DNA of 45,283 bases from Betaproteobacteria bacterium. Lineage in GTDB: Bacteria > Pseudomonadota > Gammaproteobacteria > Burkholderiales > SG8-41. The notes beneath the pieces were generated by a model that was not told the DNA's origin, did not search any database, and saw nothing but the letters and a program-made list of their open reading frames with translations. Shown here in pieces: positions 7,570 through 16,667 of the stretch (its first letter is position 1; every line of letters starts with the position of its first letter). The position numbers were made by a program, and so were the translations under genes. The stretch lies in assembly GCA_028291945.1 (NCBI GenBank), contig JAQGNH010000373.1:1-45283 (forward strand). Direction: 5' to 3'.

Positions 7570-8463
7570 AAATCATATTGCGGGCGTTTCGCGCCCTCTC
7601 CCACGGGTCCGCTGCACTTCGGCTCGCTGGTTGCGGCAGTCGGCAGTTATCTCGACGCGCGCTCGCATGACGGAGAATGGCTCGTACGGATCGAGGACCT
7701 CGACCGGCCGCGCGTAGTGCGTGGAGCAGCCGACGAGATCCTAAGATCGCTCCAGGCATTCGGCATGTGCCCGGACCGAAGCATCGTGTACCAGAGCACG
7801 CGCACCGACGCCTACCACGCAGCCCTGCACCAACTCCGGCGCAGCCAACGGGTGTACGCGTGTGCGTGCACTCGCAGCGAGATCGCGGATTCGGGAATGA
7901 CCGGCATTCAGGGGTTCGTGTATCCGGCGACGTGCCGCGAGGGCTTGCCGGCAGGCCGTGCCGCGAGGGCGTGGCGTGTGAACACGCAAGGCGCAGTCGT
8001 TCGCTTCGAGGACGCGATCCAGGGACCGCTCCAGCACGATGTCGAAAAACAGATTGGCGACTTCATCCTGTACCGCGCAGATTCGATCTACGCGTACCAG
8101 CTTGCAGTCTGCGTCGACGATGCGGAACAGGGCATCACCCACGTGGTCCGCGGGGCGGACCTTCTCGATTCGACGCCGCGGCAGATCTACCTGCAACAGT
8201 TATTGAATCTGCCGACCCCGCGCTACGCTCATTTACCCGTGGCAACTAACGCGCAGGGCGCGAAACTGTCGAAGCAGACGCTGGCCAAACCGGTGGATTC
8301 CGCGCGGGCTGACGAACTGCTCGTGTCCGCCCTGCGTTTCCTGGGGCAGGATCCGCCCGCGAAACTTCAGAAGTCCCCGCTCGACGAGATCTGGCGATGG
8401 GCCCTGGAAAACTGGACTGTCGCTCGTGTGCCGCGCAGGCGCGCCCAACACTCGCAACCTTGA
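7567..8463 (+). CDS. gluQ: Glutamyl-Q tRNA(Asp) synthetase
   Basis: A truncated glutamyl-tRNA synthetase paralogue that attaches glutamate to queuosine at position 34 of tRNA(Asp). Class I signatures are present: RFAPSPTGPLHFGS, with HFGS as the HIGH motif at residues 17-20, and AKLSKQT as the KMSKS motif. The zinc site CACT followed by FVYPATC is intact. There is no anticodon-binding domain, as expected, and 298 residues is normal. The only in-frame start close to the conserved N terminus is TTG 7567, which lies at the end of a family B repeat with no Shine-Dalgarno sequence. The start is therefore less certain than the function. Confidence 0.93.
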   Translation: MKSYCGRFAPSPTGPLHFGSLVAAVGSYLDARSHDGEWLVRIEDLDRPRVVRGAADEILRSLQAFGMCPDRSIVYQSTRTDAYHAALHQLRRSQRVYACACTRSEIADSGMTGIQGFVYPATCREGLPAGRAARAWRVNTQGAVVRFEDAIQGPLQHDVEKQIGDFILYRADSIYAYQLAVCVDDAEQGITHVVRGADLLDSTPRQIYLQQLLNLPTPRYAHLPVATNAQGAKLSKQTLAKPVDSARADELLVSALRFLGQDPPAKLQKSPLDEIWRWALENWTVARVPRRRAQHSQP

Positions 8464-8466
8464 CGC

Positions 8467-9240
8467 TTATGCAGAGAGCACCGCGTCGCCATGCTGAAAT
8501 GCGAGCAGCTGGCCGGGTCGCATTTCCGTCCATGTTTCGTTATCTGTCAGAGGCGTCGTCGCGATGACCGCAACCTTGTCCTGAGGCGTCGTCAAGGCGC
8601 TGAAGTCCACGGTCACGTCCTGATCGATGAGGTGCGCCGGGGCGAAGGGGGCGTGGCGCATGATGTAGCAAAGCTTGTCGGCGCAATGCGCGATCAGGTA
8701 CTCGCCGTTCGAAAGAAGATAGTTGAAGCGACCCTTGCGCGCGAGCTCGTTCGTGATCTCGTGCACCGCTGCAAAGCAGTCGTTGAGAGAAGGTTGCTCT
8801 ACAGGAAAGCGTTGGCGCAGACGTTCCAGCATGTAACAGAACGCGCGTTCGCTGTCGGTCGTCCCCACCGGGTTATAAAATCCGGCGAGCACTGGCGCGA
8901 AATTCTCGAGTGTACCGTTGTGCGCGAACAGCCAGTAGCGGCCCCACAACTCGCGCACGAACGGATGCGTATTCTCGAGCGCAACCACGCCTTTCGTGGC
9001 TTTGCGAATATGCGCGATCACGTTCATCGAACGAATTGGGTAGTTGCGAACGAGCTCCGCAATGGGCGATTCGACGGCAGGCTTCGAATCCAGGAACAGG
9101 CGACAGCCAGGCCCCTCGAAAAACGCGATACCCCAGCCGTCGGCGTGAACATCGGTGGAACCGCCGCGGCGGTGAAATCCTTCGAACGAAAAGCAGATGT
9201 CCGTCGGAACATTGCAGTTCATGCCGAGCAATTGGCACAT
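8467..9240 (-). CDS. Class II glutamine amidotransferase (YafJ-like)
   Basis: Begins MCQLLGMNCNVP, with Cys2 as the N-terminal nucleophile of class II (Ntn) glutamine amidotransferases after removal of Met1. Other conserved elements are HADGWGIAFFEG, NVIAHIRKATKG, ELWGRYWLFAHNGTLE and the SDSERAF-like TTDSERAFCYML. The 257-residue size matches YafJ proteins, whose physiological substrate is not established. It converges with gluQ, leaving three bases between stop codons, and lies 11 bases downstream of the patatin gene on the same strand, suggesting co-transcription. Confidence 0.92.
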   Translation of the reverse strand: MCQLLGMNCNVPTDICFSFEGFHRRGGSTDVHADGWGIAFFEGPGCRLFLDSKPAVESPIAELVRNYPIRSMNVIAHIRKATKGVVALENTHPFVRELWGRYWLFAHNGTLENFAPVLAGFYNPVGTTDSERAFCYMLERLRQRFPVEQPSLNDCFAAVHEITNELARKGRFNYLLSNGEYLIAHCADKLCYIMRHAPFAPAHLIDQDVTVDFSALTTPQDKVAVIATTPLTDNETWTEMRPGQLLAFQHGDAVLSA

Positions 9241-9251
9241 ACGCTTTTTGC

Positions 9252-10136
9252 CTATGATGCCGGCGCGGCTTGCGCGCTGCGGCTTGCTTTGCGCCGCGCA
9301 CTATCGGCGATCATTTCGCCGATTCGTACCGCCATGTCTCGCGCTGCCGCTTCACCGGCTGCCATGTTCTGGAGCTTTGCGGTGAAGTCGAGCATACGCG
9401 TACGGACGGTTTCCGGGCGAATGATGACATCGGCTTGGCGCAAATCGGCTTCAGCAAGGTCACGACTTCTCGAATAGCGTGTGAGATCGACCGCGATCAC
9501 GAAATCCGCACCCATGGCTTTCGCCACGCGCACAGGCACCGGACTGGTGAGCCCGCCATCAAGATATTCCGCGCCATGGATTACAGGCGGTATGAACACA
9601 TCCGGCACGCTGCTCGACGCACGCACTGCGAGGCCCGTATCGCCATGATTGAACACCACCATTTTGCCGCTTTTTGCATGGGTGACGACCACCGCAAACG
9701 ATCTCGAAAGCTGCTCGATCGGGCGGTTCCCGACTGCGTCATTGATGAATGACTGCAGGGCCTCACCCCTCACCCAGCCTTTCCCGAACAACGAGAAATC
9801 GATGAGGGCGCTCTGATCGAGGTCCATTGCCATGCGTTCGAGCTCGACGCCGCTCAAGCCGCTTGCGTAGAGCGCAGCGACGATCGCACCCGAGCTGCTA
9901 CCGACTACGATATCGGGAGAGACACCCGCCGCTTCGAGCGCTTTGATGACGCCGACGTGAGCAAACCCCCGAGCGCCGCCGCCGCCGAGCGCGAGCGCAA
10001 CAAGCGGCCGCTCGGACTTCACCGGCACGATCGCGCGCGCGCTTGGCGGATCCGGTCTTGCGGAGCTCAAAGACGTGGCCGCGCACGCTGAAATACAACC
10101 TGCGGCGAACACTATGAAAAGCTTTCTGATTTTCAC
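9252..10136 (-). CDS. Patatin-like phospholipase, predicted lipoprotein
   Basis: A serine acyl hydrolase of the RssA/patatin type. The oxyanion loop GGGGARGFAHVGVIKAL, nucleophile elbow GSSSG and catalytic-dyad motif YLDGGLTSPVPV are all present. From the GTG at 10136 the protein starts MKIRKLFIVFAAG followed by CISAC, an acceptable lipobox, so it is probably anchored to a membrane after signal peptidase II cleavage. TTG starts at 10154 or 10148 would add a few residues. The 294-residue length is typical. Substrate is unknown. It is upstream of the YafJ-like gene in a probable two-gene operon. Confidence 0.88.
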   Translation of the reverse strand: MKIRKLFIVFAAGCISACAATSLSSARPDPPSARAIVPVKSERPLVALALGGGGARGFAHVGVIKALEAAGVSPDIVVGSSSGAIVAALYASGLSGVELERMAMDLDQSALIDFSLFGKGWVRGEALQSFINDAVGNRPIEQLSRSFAVVVTHAKSGKMVVFNHGDTGLAVRASSSVPDVFIPPVIHGAEYLDGGLTSPVPVRVAKAMGADFVIAVDLTRYSRSRDLAEADLRQADVIIRPETVRTRMLDFTAKLQNMAAGEAAARDMAVRIGEMIADSARRKASRSAQAAPAS

Positions 10137-10260
10137 GTATGGGACCAAGCGCAATGGCTTGAGTTACATCCAGTCTACCGACGTACGCCGCGGCGACCAA
10201 CACGATTGATCCTGCACCAGGAAATTTGCCTAGCTGCTGTAAACCCGCGAGAATTAGCGC

Positions 10261-10279
10261 CCGTCTTTGGGTTAGACGG
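10261..10279 (+). promoter_or_regulatory. Small leader hairpin before Bug-family gene
   Basis: CCGTCT and AGACGG form a six-pair stem with a seven-base loop ending 12 bases before the strong ribosome-binding site GAGGAGGAAG of the gene starting at 10302. It may be an mRNA 5' stabilising hairpin; no riboswitch class is recognisable. Confidence 0.3.
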
Positions 10280-10301
10280 TCATAAAACGAGGAGGAAGTA
10301 C

Positions 10302-11297
10302 ATGAGACTCACGCAGTTCGTGCGGCGCGCGGGCGCTTCCGCACTATTCGCGATCTTCGCTGTGGCGGCAGCTGCACCCGCTGACGCACAAGACAGCCGC
10401 GATTATCCCAACCATCCGATACGCATGCTGGTCCCCAACGCGCCGGGCAGCTCAGTAGACACTCTCGGGCGCATCTTCGCACAGGCGCTCACCAACGTAT
10501 CGGGACAACAAGTCGTGATCGACAACAGGGCGGGCGCCGGTGGCGTGCTCGGGATGGAGATCGGCAAGAACGCAAACCCCGATGGTTACACCGTCATCTC
10601 AGCATCCACTGCTGCGATGACGATTGCACCGCACATTCAGCACAAGTTGCCGTTCGACCCGCTCAAAGACTACGAGTTCGTTTCCCTGTTCGGCATCACG
10701 CCGAACGTGCTCGTCGTAACACCGTCGCTGCCGGCGAAAAGCGTGAAAGAGCTGATCGAGTACTGCAGAGCAAAAAACGGCGAGGTGAATATGGCTTCTG
10801 CTGGGCCGGGCGCACAAAGCCATCTCGCGGGCGTGCTCCTGATGAACCTGGGCAAATTCCAGTCGCTGCATGTACCCTACAAGGGTGGCGGCCCATCGGT
10901 AGCGTCGGTAGTGGCGGGTGAATCGCAATGGACCATCACGCCGGCGCCGGCAGTCGCCGGCCTGATACGCTCCGGAAAACTGCGCGCCATCGGCCACAGC
11001 CTTCCCAAGCGCGACCCGTTGCTCGGCGATCTGCCATCGGTCGCAGAAACCGTTCCCGGATACGAATACAGCGGCTGGAATGGCCTGCTGGCGCCTCGCG
11101 GCACACCTAAACCCATCGTCGACAAGCTTCGCGAGTTGCTGATCAAGGCTGTACGCACCCCCGAACTGAAGAAAGGATTCGAGCAGCAACTGACCCAGAT
11201 CTCCACGAACAACGCTGCAGAATTTCGTGCGTTCGTAACGAAGGAGCTGAAGGAAATGGCACCCGTCGTGAAAGCCGCAGGCTTGCGAGTCGAGTAA
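10302..11297 (+). CDS. Tripartite tricarboxylate transporter (Bug family) substrate-binding protein
   Basis: A periplasmic solute receptor of the TTT/Bug family, which is greatly expanded in betaproteobacteria and binds carboxylates or related small acids. ATG 10302 is chosen because GAGGAGGAAG precedes it; the frame stays open upstream to 10206. A signal peptide covers residues 1-28 (ending AAAAPADAQ). The mature protein starts DYPNHPIRMLVPNAPGSSVD and has the family pattern DNRAGAGGVLGMEIG and HVPYKGGGPSV. No TctA or TctB membrane gene is adjacent, so it is an orphan receptor. A role with the ComA/TcuA/aldolase genes 27 kb away is possible but not shown. Confidence 0.92.
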   Translation: MRLTQFVRRAGASALFAIFAVAAAAPADAQDSRDYPNHPIRMLVPNAPGSSVDTLGRIFAQALTNVSGQQVVIDNRAGAGGVLGMEIGKNANPDGYTVISASTAAMTIAPHIQHKLPFDPLKDYEFVSLFGITPNVLVVTPSLPAKSVKELIEYCRAKNGEVNMASAGPGAQSHLAGVLLMNLGKFQSLHVPYKGGGPSVASVVAGESQWTITPAPAVAGLIRSGKLRAIGHSLPKRDPLLGDLPSVAETVPGYEYSGWNGLLAPRGTPKPIVDKLRELLIKAVRTPELKKGFEQQLTQISTNNAAEFRAFVTKELKEMAPVVKAAGLRVE

Positions 11298-11529
11298 AAA
11301 CAGCGAGTGTCAGCGGCACCTCAGTACCCGCTCGCGCTCTCCTTGTCGTTTCAGGCGCATACACGACTTGATCCCGAAGTGTGGCGGGCGGCAATTTCCT
11401 CATCCCCTCGTTGCGCCTCTCTGCTTCTGCGAGGGCGACCGACGTACAATGCGAATAATTCGCATTTGGAAGCTACGCGTCACCAAAGCGGGTGGTCAAG
11501 TAGCCTGGCGAAAGCGCCTGGCCGAGCGT

Positions 11530-11718
11530 CTATACGGGTGCGGGCGCGCTCGAATCCGCGGACTCCGCGATGGGGTCGCGACGATCCGGCCCGGGCAGTT
11601 TCATATAATTCCTGCGTTGTTTGAGACAATCATCGCACAATGCAGCGATGTATCCCCAGTCGCTGACGCAGAGTGTCCCGCCGTTGCCGCACTGCTCGCA
11701 CGTATAGATAGGGTCCAT
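11530..11718 (-). CDS. Small zinc-ribbon-like protein of unknown function
   Basis: From ATG 11718 the 62-residue product begins MDPIYTCEQCGNGGTLCVSD and continues ALCDDCLKQRRNY. The two CxxC pairs, 26 residues apart, suggest a zinc ribbon. The C terminus is polar and probably disordered. AAAGGA lies upstream at rather long spacing; an in-frame start at 11751 would add 11 residues. It lies downstream of the membrane-protein gene ending at 11809, on the same strand. The cysteine pattern makes chance less likely, but I cannot name the family. The 232 bases between 11298 and 11529 hold no gene I can support. Confidence 0.5.
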   Translation of the reverse strand: MDPIYTCEQCGNGGTLCVSDWGYIAALCDDCLKQRRNYMKLPGPDRRDPIAESADSSAPAPV

Positions 11719-11808
11719 GGGCGTCGCATCCTTTCTCCCACGCCGCCGCAAACCGCATGCCTGGTGTGCGTGCCGCTCGACAGGAAGGGGAAAACCGGGA
11801 GCGGCGAA

Positions 11809-12198
11809 TCAGCTTCGCCTGGCCTGTGTGCCGAGCAGCACATATGCCGCCGAGGCCCAGGCAGCGACAGCCGCAGCGACACTGCAGCTGATGCCGAAGC
11901 CAGCCGCCGGGATGATGAAGAGCGGCACGTGAGCCGCAAGTGCTTCGGCCGAAGCGATTCCCAGGAAGGAGCAGATTGCGATCAGCGCCCAGCGTCGGAT
12001 ATAGGTAAGCAATATCGACCGCTGCGCGCAGTTATAGGATCGCGCATGCTGGCGGCTCCAGTCGTTGCCCGTAGACGCATCCTTGAAGAAGGCAAAGGGA
12101 TCGAGATACAGCATGAGCTGATGCCCAAGCGGGAGGCGTGCACGCGCTTCGCGCGTGAGCAGCGCTTCGACGTCTTCGTGACAGATCTTCACTCTCAT
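11809..12198 (-). CDS. Hypothetical membrane protein with two C-terminal transmembrane segments
   Basis: From ATG 12198 the 129-residue product has a soluble N-terminal half (MRVKICHEDVEALLTREARA, LGHQLMLYLDPFAFFKDAS) containing a basic stretch with WSRQHARSYN. Two hydrophobic segments follow, around RWALIAICSFLGIASAEAL and FIIPAAGFGISCSVAAAVAA. The DPFAFFKD and YIRRW patterns look conserved rather than random, but I do not recognise the family. The frame stays open upstream to 12303, so the start is uncertain. It is divergent from aat and upstream of the small zinc-ribbon gene. Confidence 0.5.
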   Translation of the reverse strand: MRVKICHEDVEALLTREARARLPLGHQLMLYLDPFAFFKDASTGNDWSRQHARSYNCAQRSILLTYIRRWALIAICSFLGIASAEALAAHVPLFIIPAAGFGISCSVAAAVAAWASAAYVLLGTQARRS

Positions 12199-12325
12199 GG
12201 CAGCGGACTCGACATGCAACAGTGTGTATACGATTTCTGGCAGCCGCAACAGGCAAAAGTTGCGCGCGCGTTTCGAGCGTATAGCGAACGTCCGCACGTG
12301 CACGCTCCCTGCACCGAAATAAAGC

Positions 12326-13024
12326 GTGATTCCCTGGCTCGATCCTGAGCAGCCTTTTCCCCCGGTGCACCGGGCATTGCGCGAGCCTAACGGCTTGCTC
12401 GCGGCCGGCGCCGATCTTTCCGTGGCGCGCCTGCTCGCCGCCTATCGGCAGGGGATATTCCCGTGGTACAGCGAAGGGCAGCCGATATTGTGGTGGACCC
12501 CGGATCCACGCATGGTTCTATCACCGTCCGACCTAACGATCTCGCGGTCGCTTCGCAAACGGCTGCGCAAGCACGACTTTGCCGTGAGGTCGGATACTTG
12601 CTTCGCACAAGTCATGCGAGCGTGTGCCGAGCCTCGCGGGGGCCAGACGGGTACGTGGATTACAGAGGACATGCTGGCGGCGTACGCCGATTTGCATGCT
12701 TCGGGCCATGCGCATTCAGTCGAGACGTGGATCGACGGCGAGCTCGCAGGGGGTCTGTACGGCATCGCGCTGGGCGCCGTATTCTTTGGCGAATCGATGT
12801 TTACGCGCGCGACAGACGCGTCGAAGATCGCGCTGGCCCACCTCGTGCGCCAGCTCGAGCGCTGGAATTTCGGTCTCGTGGATTGCCAGATGAGCACTCC
12901 GCATCTTGCGTCGCTCGGTGCGAGGGAGATCCCGAGGAAGGATTTCATGCGGGCACTGTCAGAATTGGTAAACTATCCTACGCGCATCGGTAAGTGGCGT
13001 CTCGACGATGACTTATTTGACTGA
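12326..13024 (+). CDS. aat: Leucyl/phenylalanyl-tRNA--protein transferase
   Basis: Transfers Leu or Phe from aminoacyl-tRNA to proteins with N-terminal Arg or Lys, creating N-degrons for ClpS-ClpAP. The start GTG gives [18 protein letters not shown], and the family core [45 protein letters not shown] and FFGESMFTR is intact. The 232-residue length is normal. Its 3' end overlaps the start of bpt by 17 bases, so the two N-degron transferases are translationally linked. GTG 12326 is supported by immediate conservation of the N terminus. Confidence 0.96.
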   Translation: MIPWLDPEQPFPPVHRALREPNGLLAAGADLSVARLLAAYRQGIFPWYSEGQPILWWTPDPRMVLSPSDLTISRSLRKRLRKHDFAVRSDTCFAQVMRACAEPRGGQTGTWITEDMLAAYADLHASGHAHSVETWIDGELAGGLYGIALGAVFFGESMFTRATDASKIALAHLVRQLERWNFGLVDCQMSTPHLASLGAREIPRKDFMRALSELVNYPTRIGKWRLDDDLFD

Positions 13025-13760
13025 TTTCCCGCTGTCGGTCCTGCAGTTTTATGCGACAGCTCCGTATCCGTGCAGCTACCTGCCGGATCGGATGGCGCGC
13101 TCGCAAGTCGCGACGCCGAGCCATCTGATCGACGGCTCAGTCTATAGCGAGCTCGTGCGTGCGGGTTTTCGGCGGAGCGGTGCGTTCACCTATCGGCCCT
13201 ATTGCGACAATTGTCGTGCGTGCGTGCCGGTGCGTATCGTAACGGAGGAATTCAGGCCCGGCCGCGCTCAGCGACGCGCATTGGCCAGGCATTCCAGCCT
13301 GACGGTCCAAATGCTCGATCTGAAGTACAGCCCCGAGCATTACGCGCTTTATCTGCGCTATCAATCGCGGCGCCATAGCGGCGGCGGCATGGATCAGGAC
13401 AGCCGCGAGCAATACCGCCATTTCCTTCTCCAAAGCAATGTAGATTCGCGGTTGATCGAATTTCGCGAGGCGGGTGCATTGCGTATGGTAAGCATCGTCG
13501 ACGAGCTTCAAGACGGGCTCTCGTCCGTCTATACGTTCTTCGATCCCGATGTGCCCGGCGCGAGCTTCGGCACCTACAACATCCTCTGGCAGATCGAGCT
13601 GTGCCGCAAGCTCGACCTGCCCTATCTCTACCTCGGTTACTGGATAGGCTTGAGCCGCAAGATGGCGTACAAGATCCAGTTTCAGCCGATGCAGGGTTTG
13701 ACGGACGGACGCTGGCAGCCGATCCAGGAGGGCGAAGACACGCGGGAGATATTGAAGTAA
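13008..13760 (+). CDS. bpt: Aspartate/glutamate leucyltransferase
   Basis: The bacterial ATE1 relative that adds Leu to proteins with N-terminal Asp or Glu, a second route into the ClpS N-degron pathway. Conserved features are the N-terminal block [14 protein letters not shown], the cysteine pair [24 protein letters not shown], and the C-terminal [13 protein letters not shown]. The 250-residue size is normal. Overlap with aat means both enzymes are made from one transcript, a common betaproteobacterial arrangement. The start at ATG 13008 fits the conserved N terminus [20 protein letters not shown]. Confidence 0.96.
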   Translation: MTYLTDFPLSVLQFYATAPYPCSYLPDRMARSQVATPSHLIDGSVYSELVRAGFRRSGAFTYRPYCDNCRACVPVRIVTEEFRPGRAQRRALARHSSLTVQMLDLKYSPEHYALYLRYQSRRHSGGGMDQDSREQYRHFLLQSNVDSRLIEFREAGALRMVSIVDELQDGLSSVYTFFDPDVPGASFGTYNILWQIELCRKLDLPYLYLGYWIGLSRKMAYKIQFQPMQGLTDGRWQPIQEGEDTREILK

Positions 13761-13889
13761 CGGCACTTAGCGCCGTTTCTGGCTTCGTCACGGCGGGTCC
13801 CCCGACCCCTCGTCACCGCGCGGCGTCGTCCTCGCTCCGTCGATACCTCTCGCTCCGTCCGGGCCTCGGTCGTCACGTAAAATAGGCTC

Positions 13890-14933
13890 ATGTACGCCCT
13901 GCTTCGCCCTGCGCTGTTCGCACTGGACGCCGAAACCGCTCACGATCTGACGCTGCAGTCCCTCAAGACGCTGCAGCGTATGGGCCTCGTACGGGCGCAC
14001 GCGAAGACGGCAACTGCGTGCGCGCGCACTATCATGGGGATCGACTTCCCGAACCCGGTGGGACTCGCGGCCGGCCTGGACAAAAATGGCGAGTTCATCG
14101 ATGCGCTCGGTGCTCTGGGATTCGGCTTCATTGAGATCGGCACCGTTACACCCCGCCCACAGCCGGGCAATCCACGTCCACGCTTGTTCCGTCTCCCGCA
14201 GGCCGCTGGCGTCATCAACCGGATGGGGTTCAACAACAAAGGGGTCGATGCGCTTGTAACGAACGTGCGCCAGGCCAAATGGCGAGGCGTCCTGGGCATC
14301 AATATCGGAAAAAACTTCGACACGCCGCTCGAGCATGCGCTGGACGACTACGTCGCGTGCTTACGGAAGGTCTATCCCTTTGCGGCCTATGTAACGGTCA
14401 ACATCTCATCTCCCAATACGAAAAGGTTGCGAGAACTGCAGGCGTCCTCGCTGCTCGAAGCGCTCCTTTCAGGGCTTACAGCAGAACGGCAACGTCTCTC
14501 GGAACAGCACGTGAGGCGCGTGCCGCTTGCATTGAAGATCGCTCCCGACCTCGACGACGCACAAATCGACGTCATCGCTGAGTTGCTGCAGAAGTACGGT
14601 ATCGATGCAGTCATCGCTACGAACACGACTGTGGCACGCGACGGCGTAGGCGCGCTGCGTTACGGCGCTGAATCCGGTGGCCTGAGCGGTGCCCCGGTCA
14701 AGGCAAAAGCCACCTACGTGGTTCGGAAGCTCGCTCGCGCGCTCGCCGGAATGATTCCTGTGATCGGCGTAGGAGGCATTTTCAGCGCGGCCGATGCGCT
14801 CGAAAAAATCAACGCGGGTGCGAGTCTCGTTCAGCTCTACACCGGGCTCGTCTACAAGGGACCCGCACTGGTCGCCGAATGCGTGAAGGCGCTGTGCGAC
14901 ACGGCCACTCGCCCGCCTGGAACTTCGTCGTGA
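13890..14933 (+). CDS. pyrD: Dihydroorotate dehydrogenase (quinone), class 2
   Basis: Oxidises dihydroorotate to orotate in pyrimidine synthesis, passing electrons to membrane quinone. Class 2 is shown by the N-terminal membrane-associating extension [18 protein letters not shown] before the barrel. FMN and substrate motifs include [62 protein letters not shown] and [14 protein letters not shown]. The class 2 catalytic serine lies in the region of [14 protein letters not shown] lies six bases before the ATG, which could make the mRNA nearly leaderless. The stop codon overlaps the start of the next gene. Confidence 0.96.
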   Translation: MYALLRPALFALDAETAHDLTLQSLKTLQRMGLVRAHAKTATACARTIMGIDFPNPVGLAAGLDKNGEFIDALGALGFGFIEIGTVTPRPQPGNPRPRLFRLPQAAGVINRMGFNNKGVDALVTNVRQAKWRGVLGINIGKNFDTPLEHALDDYVACLRKVYPFAAYVTVNISSPNTKRLRELQASSLLEALLSGLTAERQRLSEQHVRRVPLALKIAPDLDDAQIDVIAELLQKYGIDAVIATNTTVARDGVGALRYGAESGGLSGAPVKAKATYVVRKLARALAGMIPVIGVGGIFSAADALEKINAGASLVQLYTGLVYKGPALVAECVKALCDTATRPPGTSS

Positions 14934-15559
14934 ACGCACCGCCAGCGCCGTTCTCACTGGCCGATGCGATCGATGCCGTACTGCCGCAAACGCAATGCGG
15001 GAAGTGCGGCTACGCGGGCTGCCGTCCCTACGCCGAAGCCATTGCAGCGGGCGCGGCTGACATCAACCAGTGCCCGCCTGCCGGCGAAGAAGGGCTCTCT
15101 GCGATTGCCGCTGTCCTCGGCGTTCCGCCTAAAGCGCTCGATCCCCGCTTCGGATCGTCAAAAACCGCGGCTGTCGCGCTGATCGAGGAAGAGAAGTGCA
15201 TCGGCTGCACGCTCTGTATCCAGGCCTGTCCTGTCGATGCAATCGTCGGCGCAGCGAAACTGATGCATACGGTGATGACGTCGATATGCACCGGATGCGA
15301 GCTTTGCATCCCACCGTGCCCGGTGGATTGCATACGGATGGAAGCAGTGGCGACGCCCGGCCGCGTGGCTCGTTACGCCGCCGCTTCCGCTGCGCGCAGC
15401 CGCTTCGAAGCGCGCAACCGGCGCGTCGAGCGCGCGCGCGAAGAGGCAGCGTTGAGCCTTGCTGCCGCGCGCGTGGCAAGCGCGGAGAACAAGAAAAAAC
15501 AAACGATCGCGAGAGCGCTGGAGCGCGCGCGGTTGAGGCTGACAAACCGTAAAAGTTGA
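14930..15559 (+). CDS. rsxB: RnfB/RsxB-like iron-sulfur electron-transfer protein
   Basis: Carries the RnfB four-cysteine cluster motif [14 protein letters not shown] with NQCPPAG, then two ferredoxin-type 4Fe-4S motifs, [16 protein letters not shown] and [16 protein letters not shown]. It is therefore a three-cluster electron carrier. GTG 14930 overlaps the pyrD stop as GTGA, giving 209 residues; the longer open frame upstream lies within pyrD. The N-terminal hydrophobic anchor of true RnfB is missing, and no other rnf subunit is nearby, as in the stand-alone betaproteobacterial form often found near nth. The C terminus is strongly basic and Ala/Arg-rich from about residue 150, likely helical. 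The redox partner is unknown. Confidence 0.9.
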   Translation: MNAPPAPFSLADAIDAVLPQTQCGKCGYAGCRPYAEAIAAGAADINQCPPAGEEGLSAIAAVLGVPPKALDPRFGSSKTAAVALIEEEKCIGCTLCIQACPVDAIVGAAKLMHTVMTSICTGCELCIPPCPVDCIRMEAVATPGRVARYAAASAARSRFEARNRRVERAREEAALSLAAARVASAENKKKQTIARALERARLRLTNRKS

Positions 15560-15567
15560 GGCGTGCT

Positions 15568-15585
15568 GGTCAGCGGTCAGCGGCT
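15568..15585 (+). repeat. Family E short repeat (GTCAGCG array)
   Basis: GGTCAGCGGTCAGCGGC is a short array of the motif GTCAGCG between the convergent rsxB and lpxO-like genes. Longer arrays occur at 17298-17484 and 42115-42177. Confidence 0.55.
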
Positions 15586-15613
15586 GGAAGACCGAGCGAG
15601 TTACGAGTCGTGC

Positions 15614-16549
15614 CTACGCGAAAATGAGATAGAGCGCGCCCAGTACGATGCCGTACTGCAATGTACGGTATAGCGCACGGTTACTATGCTTCAAGCGCCG
15701 GGCAGCACTGTTCACGCGCGCCGCCACAGGGTGATACACACGCCCATAGAAGCGGTTCAGCGCGCCCACCGGCTCGTCCTCGACGTTCTGAGTCGAGCTG
15801 GCAGCCACGATGCAGCGGCTTACCCAGCGGTTGACGGCCTGCATGACGCGGGCGCGCAGCGGACGCTCGACGTCGCACAGCAGAATGATCCGCGTGACGT
15901 CTGTGTTGTTCTCGACGAAATGGATGTAGGTCTCGTCGAACAGGACCGCTTCTCCGTCTTTCCATGCATAGCGCTCCCCGTCGACGCTGATGAAACAGGC
16001 GTCGGAATTGGCCGTGACCAATCCGAGGTGATAGCGCAGCGAGCCTGCGAAGGGATCCCGGTGCGGCGTGAGGTAGCTGTTGGGACCGAGGAGGGCAAAC
16101 ATCGCGCCTTTGACGTTCGGTAACCCGCTCAGGAGGGCGACAGTTTGGGGGCATAACGCCTGCGCCGACGCCAGCGGCTGATCGTACCACTTTAGATAAA
16201 AGCGCTTCCAACCCCGCTTGAAAAACGAGTTGAAGCCAATATCATTGTTGTTCAGCGCCACCCTGATAAAGCCTTCGTCGTTCAATTTCAGCGCTTCTTC
16301 GCGCATCATCTCCCAGTTTGCGGACAGGACCGACAGGCCCGGAAAATCGCGCTCGCTTAGCAGAGGCCTGCGAGGCACTGCCGAGAACAGATACATCAAA
16401 GCGTTGTACGGCGCGAGCAACGAAGAGTGATTGAACAGCTGTCGCACGAAGCTGAAGCGGACTTTCCCCCGCAGATGGACATACAGAACCGACGCGAGGA
16501 ATGCCGCGAGGATTAGGTACTTGGGCGCAAGTATCGCAGTAGACATCAT
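15614..16549 (-). CDS. Aspartyl/asparaginyl beta-hydroxylase family dioxygenase (LpxO-like)
   Basis: An Fe(II)/2-oxoglutarate dioxygenase of the family that includes LpxO, which 2-hydroxylates lipid A acyl chains. The iron triad is His163 and Asp165 (TPHRDPF) plus His210 (YIHFVENNTD), and Arg220 would bind 2-oxoglutarate. One hydrophobic segment lies at residues 7-24 and another at the C terminus (GIVLGALYLIFA), so the enzyme is membrane-bound, as LpxO is. The 311-residue size matches. Two ATGs start the frame; the upstream region is AT-rich with no clear ribosome-binding site. Lipid A or an ornithine-type lipid are the likely substrates, by homology only. Confidence 0.88.
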   Translation of the reverse strand: MMSTAILAPKYLILAAFLASVLYVHLRGKVRFSFVRQLFNHSSLLAPYNALMYLFSAVPRRPLLSERDFPGLSVLSANWEMMREEALKLNDEGFIRVALNNNDIGFNSFFKRGWKRFYLKWYDQPLASAQALCPQTVALLSGLPNVKGAMFALLGPNSYLTPHRDPFAGSLRYHLGLVTANSDACFISVDGERYAWKDGEAVLFDETYIHFVENNTDVTRIILLCDVERPLRARVMQAVNRWVSRCIVAASSTQNVEDEPVGALNRFYGRVYHPVAARVNSAARRLKHSNRALYRTLQYGIVLGALYLIFA

Positions 16550-16667
16550 GTAAATTTAAGTTCGCGGCACGGCTTGGGCGCCGCAGTAGGCGAAACAGGC
16601 GCTATGGTAGTCGAACCTCACCTGCTTGTCTCCGGCGCGTAGCAAGCGGCACCTGTACACTTTCCCT

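Noticed and set aside
11368-12348. Plus-strand open frame of 326 codons
   Set aside because: No domain is visible. The opposite strand has better candidates (CxxC protein, two-helix membrane protein), and the end overlaps the aat start.
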